Under the pieces are notes generated by a model. The model was not told the DNA's origin. It worked only from the letters and a program-made list of their open reading frames with translations, and searched no databases. From assembly GCA_027459625.1 (NCBI GenBank), contig DAIDHP010000028.1, positions 1 through 50,436 on the forward strand: 50,436 nt of DNA, given 5' to 3'. Below, piece after piece: positions 10,778-19,903 of this stretch. Both the position numbers and the translations under genes were made by a program. The number at the start of each line of letters is the position of its first letter. Position 1 is the stretch's first letter. Source of the stretch: Chthonomonadales bacterium (lineage in GTDB: Bacteria > Armatimonadota > Chthonomonadetes > Chthonomonadales > CAJBBX01).

Positions 10778-11659
10778 CTACTTTCGGAACCCTCTTATCC
10801 TAAGCCAATTGGCGCAAAGCATGGGCCAAGTGCCGTATTCGCATTCTTCGTCGCCAAGTCCGAAACCATGAGGACCGCGCTCATACACATGCAGTTCCAA
10901 GGGAACCCCTTCGCGGCGCAATGCTTCCGCGAACAATACACTGTTCTCCATTGGCACCGCTTCATCTTCGAACGATGTCACTAGGAAGGTCGGGGGTGTC
11001 TCCGATGTGACCTGCTTTTCACTAGACAAGAAATCAAGCAGTTCCGTCGTGGGATTATCTCCCAAAAGGTTGTCTAGCGTGCCCTGATGCGTATATGGTT
11101 GCGCGAGGGATATTACGGGGTAAATTAATATTGCGGCATTCGGTTTGGAACTGACTTTCTCCACGGGGTCGGATGATTGAGGATTGCCGTTGTCGAAATG
11201 AGTGGCGACGGATGATGCCAAATGTCCGCCGGCGGAAAAACCCAGGATGCCGATTTTATCAGTATCCACTTGGAAGGTTTCCGAGTTTGCGCGAACGGTG
11301 CGAATGGCTCTTGCGGCATCCTCCAGCATTGTCGGGTGATGGTATTTCGGACCTAAGCGGTATTTTAACACAAATGCGGAGATGCCGAGGATATTCAACC
11401 ATTCAGCGATGGGTCGCCCTTCATGATCCGCAAGAGTGCCGTATCCGCCACCGGGACAAACCACAATTGCGGATCTTTGCGCATTGCCGGACTTTACGGG
11501 ATACCAGGTAAGAGTGGGGATGTCCTCCGGATGGTCACCGAGCGATCGTGGCGCAGCGCCTCCATACAGGGGGAAAACTTGGTGATGTTTAAAAACGGAT
11601 AAGAACGAACCAAGATACGCCAGGAGAGTTGCCTCGGAAGTGATGACGGGAAAAGACAT
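10778..11659 (-). CDS. Alpha/beta hydrolase, acetyl-esterase type
   Basis: A 293-residue cytoplasmic alpha/beta hydrolase of the BD-FAE / acetyl-xylan esterase type. The oxyanion-hole segment is VVCPGGGYG, the nucleophile elbow is GFSAGG, and the acid and histidine lie in FEDEAVPMENS and HGFGLGDEE, giving a complete Ser-Asp-His triad. The likely role is removing acetyl or similar acyl groups from sugars or other small esters. A longer reading with TTG 11674 is possible, but the GGAGG at 11668-11672 overlaps that TTG. GGAGG sits eight bases before ATG 11659, so the protein should start MSFPVIT. It stands alone on the minus strand. The substrate is inferred, not shown. Confidence 0.85.
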   Translation of the reverse strand: MSFPVITSEATLLAYLGSFLSVFKHHQVFPLYGGAAPRSLGDHPEDIPTLTWYPVKSGNAQRSAIVVCPGGGYGTLADHEGRPIAEWLNILGISAFVLKYRLGPKYHHPTMLEDAARAIRTVRANSETFQVDTDKIGILGFSAGGHLASSVATHFDNGNPQSSDPVEKVSSKPNAAILIYPVISLAQPYTHQGTLDNLLGDNPTTELLDFLSSEKQVTSETPPTFLVTSFEDEAVPMENSVLFAEALRREGVPLELHVYERGPHGFGLGDEECEYGTWPMLCANWLRIRGFRK

Positions 11660-11852
11660 TTTCATAGCCTCCAATCGTAAAAGTAATAACCGAGCGGTGA
11701 ATAATTCAATACATCACATTAGGCGCAGGAAAGCATTTCATTCCATTGAAATAGGAGCGATGACAATCTCTTTTCTTTATGAGGCGTCACAACCTATCGT
11801 GTGTACGGGATGGTATCATTTACATCACTGAAAACGAAGAGGAACAATAAAA

Positions 11853-12503
11853 ATGAATCAACCTGAAAATGCGGATAGTTTTCTCGGAATTGATCCCTCC
11901 GAACTCTTAGTGTCGGATGTCAATCGCCTGTTGCTCCATTGTGTCTCTCCGCGACCTATCGCCTTCACATCCACCGTTTCCCCCGATGGGATACCGAATC
12001 TTGCGCCATTTAGTTATTTTACACTCGGAGGCGCGAATCCTCCATCTATTGTCATCTCGCCCCTCACCGGGAAGGCGGGCGAGCCAAAGGACACTCTGCG
12101 CAATATCGAAGTAACGGGTGAATTCGTCATCAATGTGGTGACTTACGGCATGCGGGAAAGAATGAATTTGAGTTCCTTGAAATATCCGTTCGGAGTGAGC
12201 GAATGGAAGGATGCCGGTTTCACGCCTGTAACATCCGATAAAGTCGCTCCGCCTCGTATTTTGGAGAGCCCGTTAGGTATGGAATGCAGGCTGTATAAGA
12301 TCGTACAACACGGGATGGGTCCACTTTCGGCGAATTATGTCATAGGAGAGGTGATCTATTTTCATGTATCACGAAGTATTATGCCTGATGGGGTGATTGA
12401 CCCCTCGAAAATAGATTATTTGGCGAGACTTGGAGGGGATTGGTATGCGAGAATGGATCATAACTCCATCTTCGAGATGCCATTAAGGAAACAAGACGAA
12501 TAG
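11853..12503 (+). CDS. Flavin reductase-like FMN-binding split-barrel protein
   Basis: A 216-residue protein of the flavin reductase-like domain family (DIM6/NTAB type). Visible signatures are RPIAFTSTVSPDGIPNLAPFSYF, then PPSIVISPL, then KDTLRNIEVTGEFVINVV, which form the FMN-binding split barrel. Members reduce flavins or act as the reductase part of monooxygenases. There is no partner monooxygenase in the window, so the partner is unknown. The Shine-Dalgarno is GAGGAAC, spaced eight bases from the ATG. It is divergent from the upstream esterase. Confidence 0.85.
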   Translation: MNQPENADSFLGIDPSELLVSDVNRLLLHCVSPRPIAFTSTVSPDGIPNLAPFSYFTLGGANPPSIVISPLTGKAGEPKDTLRNIEVTGEFVINVVTYGMRERMNLSSLKYPFGVSEWKDAGFTPVTSDKVAPPRILESPLGMECRLYKIVQHGMGPLSANYVIGEVIYFHVSRSIMPDGVIDPSKIDYLARLGGDWYARMDHNSIFEMPLRKQDE

Positions 12504-12752
12504 GGCATTGCCCCATCCTTAAAACCCATGATTCATGCTATGCCGCGAGCAGTTGCATGAATATCCGAATTCGAAAAATAGCATATTGACGGATATTCAG
12601 GGCGTTCCCATTGGAAGTCCAATAAAAATGGTGATTGCCTCGGGATATAAAAACCCACAGGATCTGGCGATTGTTTTTGATGTTTCATCTTTTACGAACG
12701 GAGTGTGTTTGCCCTCCCCATCCGTTAGGTGCAATTGATTTAGGATGCTTAA

Positions 12753-14033
12753 ATGGACAATATTTCCGTGAAACGGCGCAATTTTATCCTCACGACGATC
12801 TGTTTTCTTCTTTCAGCGGCATACGGAATGAACACGGTTTGGGGGATCGTGAGGATCCATGTGAATAGCGAGGCAGCTCTGGCAAGGATGGATGAAGTCT
12901 TTTACATCTACAACGCTGCGCGCGCTTCTCATTGGCATGACATTTGGCATTGGTGGCTTGGCCCCTGGATATATCCCGGGGTGGGGTATTATCGCCCGTT
13001 AACAAGCATGCTCTATTTTTTCGAGTGCCGACTCTTCGGGGATAATTTCACCGATTATAACTATGTCTCATGGGTGATGCACGGCTTCAATTGCGGTCTA
13101 CTTTATCTGTTCGCGGAATCTCTGTTTTCCAATCATAATCGTTTCAAGCGTGTTTACGCACTCGCTGCGGTCTATTTCTTCGCTTTTAATGGAAATCCCA
13201 TGTTTTTTGCAATATGTCGTGCGATGACATGGTTCCCCGCTCAGAACGATGTTCTGTGTTTGACGTTCGGATTGCTCTTCGTCGTGTTATTAGACCGCGC
13301 TCTGCTATCAAACTCAAAACCACTCCTTTTATCGGCGTATGCCTCTTTTATCTGCTCCGTGTTTTCCAAGGAGATGGGGTATATCCTTGTGCCGATAGCA
13401 TGGTTGCTGATCTATTACCGGTCAGGATGGCGTTGGAAACAGATGGGGTGGCTATTTTTTGTGGCGTTGTGCTTGTGGTGGCTTCGCAAATTACTCGTGC
13501 CAGTGCAATGGGATCCTCAGATGCTTCGCTGGGTGATATTCCGCAAAGCCTGTTTGGCTTGGCTTGGTCCTTTATGGTATTTAGGCGCATCCGGTACATG
13601 GTGGCCCATTGCGGCGAGCGTTCTGACGCTTGCAATCGCCTATGTTGGCGTGAGGATGAGATGGGAAACCAGCATACTGGTTTTGGTGTGCGTATTGGTG
13701 ATAGGATTATGCGCACAATACGTCGGATCCAACGGAACGTGGGCTCTTTTGTTTGTTTCAGGATCCCTGGAACAGTTCATGTGGGTTATGTTGTTTCTTG
13801 TCGGCATTCTGTTTTTTTGGAAATATCGCAATTCGGAGATGGGGCTGTTCGCGGGTGTGACACTGGATTTGGTCTATTTCCCCATATTGCAGTATGGAGG
13901 TCCCCATTATTATTATTGGCCTGCAGCGTTTTTAGGGTTAATGAACGCAGCGTTCTGTGTTTGCGCCGTACGCTGGTTGAAGGAGAGGTATGCGGCATAT
14001 AGGGAATCGTTTACGCCAGGCAAGGTTATCTAA
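12753..14033 (+). CDS. Multi-pass membrane protein, possible GT-C type glycosyltransferase
   Basis: A 426-residue integral membrane protein with about ten hydrophobic helices. An early periplasmic-loop motif YYRPLTSMLYFFECRLFG around residues 87-104 resembles the YRPL(T/V)-type segment in GT-C / PMT-related proteins that often carry out sugar transfer from lipid carriers. Aromatic-rich loops (WHDIWHWWLGPWIYPG) follow the first helix. I cannot see an unambiguous catalytic Asp pair, so the enzymatic role is a guess and a transporter or assembly protein is possible. The ribosome binding site is TTAGGATG. The 250-base gap before it holds no gene I trust. Confidence 0.55.
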   Translation: MDNISVKRRNFILTTICFLLSAAYGMNTVWGIVRIHVNSEAALARMDEVFYIYNAARASHWHDIWHWWLGPWIYPGVGYYRPLTSMLYFFECRLFGDNFTDYNYVSWVMHGFNCGLLYLFAESLFSNHNRFKRVYALAAVYFFAFNGNPMFFAICRAMTWFPAQNDVLCLTFGLLFVVLLDRALLSNSKPLLLSAYASFICSVFSKEMGYILVPIAWLLIYYRSGWRWKQMGWLFFVALCLWWLRKLLVPVQWDPQMLRWVIFRKACLAWLGPLWYLGASGTWWPIAASVLTLAIAYVGVRMRWETSILVLVCVLVIGLCAQYVGSNGTWALLFVSGSLEQFMWVMLFLVGILFFWKYRNSEMGLFAGVTLDLVYFPILQYGGPHYYYWPAAFLGLMNAAFCVCAVRWLKERYAAYRESFTPGKVI

Positions 14034-14137
14034 GCGTAAGACGAGTGGCGTGGACGGGTGGGTTTCCTTCTTCGGGTACAATTAATAAAGCAAGTTCCAT
14101 TCAGGATTGCGTATAATTCCTTTTACGGATTTAAACG

Positions 14138-14806
14138 ATGTTCACAGGCATTGTGGAGGAAATCGGCAAGACAATACAGGTTCAGCGAAGCGGCGCCGCA
14201 ATACGGGTGACTATCGCCGCGCCATTGATATCCAATGATATATCACTGGGAGAGAGTGTTTCGGTAAACGGGGCATGCTTGACGCTAAGTTCACAATCCG
14301 GAAATCATCTCTCTTTCGATGCAGTGCCTGAAACGGTGGAGCGAACATCCTTGAAAAATCTAAAACCAGGGTCTCCCGTCAATCTGGAGCGGGCGATGCG
14401 TATGGGTGATAGAATTGGCGGACATTTCGTACAAGGGCATGTGGATGGCGTTGGGGTTTTACAGGGGATGGAGCGAAAGGATAACGCCCGGCTTCTGACA
14501 ATACATGCCGACGTGGATCTTTTAAAATACATGGTTCCCAAGGGATCCGTTGCGGTGGACGGGGTGAGTCTGACTTTGGATCGGATTAGTGATTCCGCAT
14601 TTTCAGTGTGGATCATACCGCACACTTTCGATAACACAGTTTTTCGTCACCGTAAAATTGGGGATAAACTCAACCTTGAAAACGATTTGATCGGCAAATA
14701 TGTCGCTAGATATACAGCGGGAAATTCGCAGTCGAGACTGGATACGATCAAACTTGTCGAGTTGGGTTATTTGGATGATTACGACAGCGAGAATTCGATT
14801 GGATAA
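14138..14806 (+). CDS. ribE: Riboflavin synthase alpha chain
   Basis: Converts two 6,7-dimethyl-8-ribityllumazine molecules to riboflavin plus the pyrimidinedione. At 222 residues it has the normal length. It carries two lumazine-binding repeats: MFTGIVEEIG...VNGACLTL in the first, and GGHFVQGHVDGVG...VDGVSLTLDRI in the second. It is followed after five bases by ribBA and then by ribH, forming a riboflavin operon. The 104-base leader upstream shows no FMN riboswitch motifs, so I see no evidence for that control. ribD is not in the window. Confidence 0.97.
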   Translation: MFTGIVEEIGKTIQVQRSGAAIRVTIAAPLISNDISLGESVSVNGACLTLSSQSGNHLSFDAVPETVERTSLKNLKPGSPVNLERAMRMGDRIGGHFVQGHVDGVGVLQGMERKDNARLLTIHADVDLLKYMVPKGSVAVDGVSLTLDRISDSAFSVWIIPHTFDNTVFRHRKIGDKLNLENDLIGKYVARYTAGNSQSRLDTIKLVELGYLDDYDSENSIG

Positions 14807-14811
14807 CTGAT

Positions 14812-16044
14812 ATGGAAATAAACTTCAACACGATTGAAGAGGCGATAGAGGATATTCGTCAGGGAAAGATGGTCATCGTGGTGGATGACGAGGATCGTGA
14901 AAACGAAGGCGATTTCATCATGGCCGCCGAAAAGTGCACGCCGGAGACCATGAATTTCATGATCAAATACGGGGGCGGGATTCCCTGTGTGCCTACGACC
15001 TCCAAAAGATTGGCTGAATTGCAACTTCCGATGATGGTGAGTCATAACACAGCGCGTCTGGGCACCGCCATGACCGTAACCGTGGACGCTGTTCACGGCA
15101 CCACGACGGGGATATCGGCGTATGACCGCGCCGAGACTGTTCATGTATTTGTTGATCCGAAGTCGAAGCCTTCCGATATTGCTCGCCCTGGTCATATCAT
15201 CCCGCTTCGAGCGGAGGAGGGCGGAGTGCTGAAACGTGCAGGTCACACCGAAGCGACGCTTGACCTCTGTAAGCTGGCGGGTTTATATCCCGCCGGGGTG
15301 CTATGCGAGATCATGTCGCAGGATGGTAGGATGGCTCGATTGCCTGAGTTAATGGAGATCGCCGGGAAGTGGAACATGAAACTCATCACAATCGCCGATC
15401 TCATCAAATATCGTCGCCGAACCGAGAGGTTGATCGAACGCGCTGCGGAGACGGTTTTGCCGACTGACAAGTATGGATCTTTCAAAGTGATCGCCTACGA
15501 TTCCTCGGTGGATCCCACCCCCTCCATCGCCTTGGTGAAAGGTGACATCTCGGGAAGCGAGCCGGTACTTGTTCGCGTGCACTCCTCGTGTCTGACCGGG
15601 GATCTGCTTGGTTCGCTTCGTTGTGATTGCGGGGATCAATTGCATGAATCACTGCGTCGCATTAATGAAGAGGGACGCGGCGTCCTAGTATATCTTGAAC
15701 AGGAGGGCAGGGGAATCGGGATCATCAACAAGATGCGAGCGTATCACCTTCAAGACCGCGGTGCGGATACCGTGGAGGCGAACTTGGAGCTAGGCTTCAA
15801 GCCGGACTTGCGCGATTACGGTATCGGCGCACAAATCATGGTGGATCTCGGACTTAGTAAAATTCGTTTGATGACCAATAATCCTGCAAAGGTGAAGGGA
15901 TTGGAGGGATACGGGTTGGAGATCGTGGAGTGGGTTCCGATCGTTGTGAAGCCCAACCCTCATAATCAGCGTTACCTTCATACAAAAAAAACAAAAATGG
16001 GACATATCTTCGGGGAAACGGACAATCCTCCCGAAGGAGAGTGA
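14812..16044 (+). CDS. ribBA: Bifunctional DHBP synthase / GTP cyclohydrolase II
   Basis: A 410-residue fusion supplying both precursors of riboflavin. The N-terminal half makes 3,4-dihydroxy-2-butanone 4-phosphate and shows VVDDEDRENEGDFIMAAE, the metal-binding acidic loop. It also has YDRAETV and GHTEATLDL. The C-terminal half is GTP cyclohydrolase II with the zinc cysteines in CLTGDLLGSLRCDCGDQL and EQEGRGIGIINKM. Length and both active sites are complete. It lies five bases after ribE and 27 bases before ribH. Confidence 0.98.
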   Translation: MEINFNTIEEAIEDIRQGKMVIVVDDEDRENEGDFIMAAEKCTPETMNFMIKYGGGIPCVPTTSKRLAELQLPMMVSHNTARLGTAMTVTVDAVHGTTTGISAYDRAETVHVFVDPKSKPSDIARPGHIIPLRAEEGGVLKRAGHTEATLDLCKLAGLYPAGVLCEIMSQDGRMARLPELMEIAGKWNMKLITIADLIKYRRRTERLIERAAETVLPTDKYGSFKVIAYDSSVDPTPSIALVKGDISGSEPVLVRVHSSCLTGDLLGSLRCDCGDQLHESLRRINEEGRGVLVYLEQEGRGIGIINKMRAYHLQDRGADTVEANLELGFKPDLRDYGIGAQIMVDLGLSKIRLMTNNPAKVKGLEGYGLEIVEWVPIVVKPNPHNQRYLHTKKTKMGHIFGETDNPPEGE

Positions 16045-16071
16045 AGTCGACTAACAAGGGGGAAGGTTCCT

Positions 16072-16548
16072 ATGCCAAGATATTTGGAAGGCAAACTGCT
16101 TGGAGAAGGGTTGCGTTTTGGTGTTGTGGTGAGCAGATGGAATTCATTCATTACTGAGCGCATGTTATCTGGTGCATTGGACGCGTTGGTTCGTCATGGT
16201 GTGGATGAATCGAAAATCGATGTCGCGAGAGTTCCTGGCACTTGGGAGATAGCCATCGCGGCGCAACGGATGGCGAAATCGGGGAGATACGATGCAGTTG
16301 TCTGCGTGGGTTGCCTTATCAGGGGGGCTACGCCGCATTTCGAGTATCTCGCCGCCGAGGTGACCAAGGGATTGGCGCAGATTAGCTTGGAAACTAGCTT
16401 GCCGGTCACGTATGGAGTGATCACCGTGGAGAATCTTGAGCAGGCGATCGAGCGAGCCGGGAGCAAAGCGGGCAACAAAGGCTCCGAGGCGGCAATGGCG
16501 GCGATCGAGATGGCAAATCTCATGAAGCAATTTGGATCGAATGAATAA
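16072..16548 (+). CDS. ribH: 6,7-dimethyl-8-ribityllumazine synthase
   Basis: Condenses the amino-ribityl pyrimidine with DHBP to give lumazine, usually as an icosahedral shell. At 158 residues it has the family's usual length. Visible motifs are [48 protein letters not shown] and [21 protein letters not shown]. The ribosome binding site AAGGGGGAAGG is strong. Last of the three riboflavin genes, it precedes the htrA gene by 17 bases. Confidence 0.97.
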   Translation: MPRYLEGKLLGEGLRFGVVVSRWNSFITERMLSGALDALVRHGVDESKIDVARVPGTWEIAIAAQRMAKSGRYDAVVCVGCLIRGATPHFEYLAAEVTKGLAQISLETSLPVTYGVITVENLEQAIERAGSKAGNKGSEAAMAAIEMANLMKQFGSNE

Positions 16549-16565
16549 TTTTCCCGGAGAATGGG

Positions 16566-17711
16566 ATGCGTAAGTTTTTGGGTTATTTCCTGATATTCGT
16601 GGCGGGAATAATCTTCTGTGCATTAATAATAAGGTTGGATGTTTTTCACCATTACAGCACGAGCGCCAGTAAAGCGGAGGTGTTGAGGATACTTGATGAA
16701 AAACCCATCGCCGTGAATATACCTGACAATGCCTTGGTGAAGGCGGCGGCGAAAATCGAGCCGGCCGTGGTCAACATAGACGTGGCGGGAGAACGAAGAG
16801 CCGAGGTGTTCGATTTATTCGGCGAACCGGTTGAACGATCCTATATCATGGAGGGAAAAGGCTCCGGTGTGATCATTAGCCCTGATGGATACATTGTCAC
16901 CAACGAGCACGTGATCGAGGGGTCGAATATCATTCGCGTTTCCATGACGAACGGAAAGCAGTACGATGGAAGGTTAATAGGCGCCGACAGGGATGCGGAC
17001 ATAGCGGTTGTCAAAATCAACGCTCACCATCTCCCGACCGCCGAACTTGGTGATTCCAGCATTTTGAAGGTGGGGGAGTATGTGATAGCCATCGGCAATC
17101 CATTGGGCATCGGCACAACCGTAACTCATGGTATCATCTCCGCCACGAACCGACGCAATCTTGTGGTCGGGAATAACAGAATTCTGAAGCAGGCGATACA
17201 GACCGACGCACCAATCAACCGAGGGAATTCCGGGGGAGCGTTGGCGAATATCGCCGGTCAACTCATCGGTATAAATTCCGCCATCGCCTCCGAGAGAGGC
17301 GGGGGCAATATCGGAATAGGGTTCGCCATCCCAATCAACGCTGCCAGAAGCATCATCAAACAACTGATCGAAAAAGGGAGTGCTGGGCCTCAGGCTCCTT
17401 CGAAACCCTTTATCGGGATCGTTTATCGTCCTCTGCCGCCGGAACTCGGAAAGCAACTTCGACTTCCGAATGGCGTAGGCGTGGAGGTGGTGGATGTGCG
17501 TCCACTCACCCCTGCGGAGGATGCGGGGATTCGTCCCGGGGATATAATTGTTGCGATAGACGGGATGCCCGTCAAGGATCAAAACACTATCCGTCAGGCG
17601 CTGCGGAAACACCATATCGGAGATGTGATACTTATGAAAGTCATTAGGACGGACGGTTCACGTATGGTCATCTCCATAAGGTTGGGCAGGGCTCCCGTAG
17701 GGTATCCGTGA
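16566..17711 (+). CDS. HtrA/DegP-type serine protease
   Basis: A 381-residue envelope quality-control protease. An N-terminal membrane anchor (FLGYFLIFVAGIIFCALII) is followed by a trypsin-like domain with the full catalytic triad: H115 in VTNEHVIEG, D145 in DADIAVVKI, and S222 in RGNSGGAL. A single PDZ domain covers about residues 285-375, with VRPLTPAEDAGIRPGDIIVAIDG. The single-PDZ, anchored form is DegS-like in plan, but that does not prove a regulatory role. It starts 17 bases after ribH and may be read with the riboflavin genes. It converges with the PHP gene. Confidence 0.92.
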   Translation: MRKFLGYFLIFVAGIIFCALIIRLDVFHHYSTSASKAEVLRILDEKPIAVNIPDNALVKAAAKIEPAVVNIDVAGERRAEVFDLFGEPVERSYIMEGKGSGVIISPDGYIVTNEHVIEGSNIIRVSMTNGKQYDGRLIGADRDADIAVVKINAHHLPTAELGDSSILKVGEYVIAIGNPLGIGTTVTHGIISATNRRNLVVGNNRILKQAIQTDAPINRGNSGGALANIAGQLIGINSAIASERGGGNIGIGFAIPINAARSIIKQLIEKGSAGPQAPSKPFIGIVYRPLPPELGKQLRLPNGVGVEVVDVRPLTPAEDAGIRPGDIIVAIDGMPVKDQNTIRQALRKHHIGDVILMKVIRTDGSRMVISIRLGRAPVGYP

Positions 17712-17733
17712 TGAGTGGAAAAGATGGGCTCTG

Positions 17734-18558
17734 TTAAGAGTATACGCGTGTTAGCTTTACTCCTCTATGTTTTCTGTTTTTCCATACGCAGACCTCATTC
17801 AAGCCATGTCTTAAGGCGATATCCACAGCCGTAATGTAGTTTGCGCCAAGGTCGTTGGTCTTATGCGCATCGGAACCGATATTTAACAGCTTCCCTCCGC
17901 ATTCCGCGTAGAGGTCGACGGTTTTTTCGCATGGATAAGTCATATCAATTCCTTGGCGCAATCCCGCTGTGTTGATTTCCAGTGAAATCCCTTTGGCAAT
18001 CATTATCGAGAAAAGTTCGCGAAGCATATCCTCATACTCTTCTGGCTCATACGTTCCGAAAATCCCCACTCCTCTTCGATTTGCGTACTCAAGGTGTCCT
18101 ATGACATCCGCATATCCGCTTTGAGCGGAGCATATCACCTCCTGAAAGTATCGGTGATAACAATCCCTCGCATCGCGACTCTGGATGTATTTAGGGGACA
18201 TGACCATACCATCACGAGTGTGATGCACCGAGGAGACCAGAAGATCAAACGCATGTGAAACCAAATACTCCCCGATTAGATCTTCGAACCATGATTGATA
18301 GTCCAGTTCAACTCCCATTCGAATGGTAAGCTTGTCGCCGTATTGCTCACGGGCGGATGCTATTTCATCCGCGTAAAGGATGTAATCGAAGTGATTTACG
18401 ACAGGGTCATCGGGGTTGAAGTCCTTATGCTCCGTGAAGCATATCTCATCCAGTCCGATCTCGATGGCGCGCATGCATTGTTGCGGAATTGTCGCTTTTC
18501 CATCATGTGATCGTATCGAGTGCATATGGTAATCAACAGCGTAATATCCGTCAATCAT
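17734..18558 (-). CDS. PHP-domain phosphatase, histidinol-phosphatase-like
   Basis: A 274-residue PHP-fold metal-dependent phosphatase of the HisJ/HisK type. Metal-binding motifs are DYHMHSIRSHDG at the start, FTEHKDF, then GVELDYQ, SSVHHTRDG and GSDAHKTNDLG near the C-terminus. It probably removes phosphate from histidinol phosphate in histidine synthesis or from a similar small substrate. No other his genes are in the window, so the substrate is inferred from family only. The ATG follows an AT-rich stretch with no strong ribosome binding site. Confidence 0.8.
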   Translation of the reverse strand: MIDGYYAVDYHMHSIRSHDGKATIPQQCMRAIEIGLDEICFTEHKDFNPDDPVVNHFDYILYADEIASAREQYGDKLTIRMGVELDYQSWFEDLIGEYLVSHAFDLLVSSVHHTRDGMVMSPKYIQSRDARDCYHRYFQEVICSAQSGYADVIGHLEYANRRGVGIFGTYEPEEYEDMLRELFSIMIAKGISLEINTAGLRQGIDMTYPCEKTVDLYAECGGKLLNIGSDAHKTNDLGANYITAVDIALRHGLNEVCVWKNRKHRGVKLTRVYS

Positions 18559-18711
18559 GAATCTTGTCGTATGAGGTCATTACAGATATCATCCAATTAG
18601 TTTCAAATTCTATCACATCCATAATTCCCTTCCTCTCAGGTTATTATAATTTTACCCCATGCACTTATTTTGGAGGGATCGAATAACCCGGGTTCCTCGC
18701 TGTTGTGTGTG

Positions 18712-18724
18712 GATAATATTATTT
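18712..18724 (+). repeat. Left terminal inverted repeat of ISL3 relic 1
   Basis: GATAATATTATTT, the reverse complement of 19484-19496. Both ends continue with similar but not identical bases. Confidence 0.8.
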
Positions 18725-18779
18725 ACAATGGTTGAGAGTTGCCATCACCTCAGTCAAACAAAATGAAGAACAAAGTAAA

Positions 18780-19467
18780 ATGTGCGACGAGAATGAGCTT
18801 TTCACGGCCGCCTTGGGCGTGCACATCCACTATCAGGTGAAAAAGATGGAATTCAACCTTGACGAGGGAGAGCTTCACATACATATCCACGTTTCCCCCA
18901 TCATTGCATCCCATGGGGTAATCACACCGACTTCCGGCGTCACGAGGGTTTGTATTCCTCCCGACTCTCACATTGAAGAATGGAATACTCGCATGACGGC
19001 GAAGAGGCACTTGACGACAATAAGCTGCATCATCATTCGGGCGTCGCCATGATGATGCGGGAGCCTGAATTTTAATTTCATGCCCTCGCCTTTCGAAAAA
19101 AAAGATAGTAAAATGGGGTGCTGCCGTACCTATATATGAAAAAAGAATCTGATAAGATCGGCTTTTCAACCAAGGCGGGATGACTTTTTTTATCTCAGAA
19201 GAATCCTTGGGTTCGTTTGGTAAAAAAAGAGAGTTTCCTTTTTCAATGGGTTCCGAGCAACGATATCGGGTCGAGCAGGAAAAGACTGGTGAATACGATT
19301 AAAGCTCATGCCGCGCGGATACTTGATTGTCTCCCGGATCATCTTGCAAGCGGCTTGAGGGAGGGATTCACTCTCTCATCCAAGCTGCGAAGACGAATGC
19401 CAGGGACTATAACAAAACGATCATTTACCTGATCGCGGGAAAACTCGATTTTGGGTTATCCGTGTAA
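18780..19467 (+). pseudogene. Broken ISL3-family transposase gene, copy 1
   Basis: Begins MCDENELFTAALGVH, matching the usual ISL3 transposase start, and continues with VKKMEFNLDEGELHIHIHV. It then loses frame. The C-terminal part is found across a frameshift: RLVNTIKAHAARILDC in one frame, then EGIHSLIQAAKTNARDYN and IYLIAGKLDFGLSV to the stop at 19465-19467. The last motif (EGINSLIQAAK-like) is a hallmark of this family. The central catalytic region is missing or unreadable. Certainly nonfunctional. Confidence 0.8.
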
Positions 19468-19483
19468 TAGAGCGAGGAACAGC

Positions 19484-19496
19484 AAATAATATTATC
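19484..19496 (-). repeat. Right terminal inverted repeat of ISL3 relic 1
   Basis: AAATAATATTATC, the inverted match of the left end at 18712-18724. Confidence 0.8.
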
Positions 19497-19903
19497 AACG
19501 CGATGTAGCGATGAGCCTTAAATCGTCTCGAATGCTCGGATGAATTCAGATAACTCGGATGAAAAAGGGGCTTGAAAATGATGTGTGTATGATCGCCATT
19601 CCTGTTGTATGTATTTGAATGGCGTTTTGATATTGCGTGCGCTTATCGGAAAGGCTTACTTCGAATTTGATATTGGGAAAATCATATTTGTTTCCAATTG
19701 AAACAGATCGTTCTTCACACGTATTCCGATATTTGAGATAGTCCTTAGTTTTGATCCAGTCCCCACATCGTCTCGATAACCGTGAGAGAATCTTGGAAAC
19801 GATAATCGCTACCGCACTTTTGTCTCAAAGGATCAAGACCGGATAATCGTAACGCTCATTAGCATGTGTTTGATTATCCGGTTGACCCATCGGATATGTT
19901 TGA
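19497..19903. other. Gene-free stretch after the IS relic
   Basis: About 400 AT-rich bases between the IS relic and the small DUF5670 gene. No reading frame with a ribosome binding site, no clear promoter, terminator or repeat is visible. Confidence 0.5.

Larger units (their letters stand above)
18712..19496 (+). mobile_element. Decayed ISL3-family insertion element, copy 1
   Basis: A 785-base relic bounded by inverted ends GATAATATTATTT (18712-18724) and AAATAATATTATC (19484-19496), a 13-base perfect match. Inside are the start and end of an ISL3-type transposase gene, with the middle missing and frameshifted. A full ISL3 element is usually about 1.3-1.5 kb, so this copy is internally shortened. 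A second relic with the same ends and same internal sequence lies at 47551-48091. No 8-base target duplication remains visible. Confidence 0.82.

Noticed and set aside
12535-12738. A 67-codon plus-strand reading frame between the flavin reductase and the membrane protein
   Set aside because: No ribosome binding site, no family pattern, and it ends in the leader of the next gene.
13214-14002. A 262-codon plus-strand frame inside the membrane protein gene
   Set aside because: It overlaps, in another frame, a gene with clear transmembrane helices, and its own product has no hydrophobic or family pattern.
14034-14137. FMN riboswitch before ribE
   Set aside because: Too short and none of the conserved RFN segments are visible.
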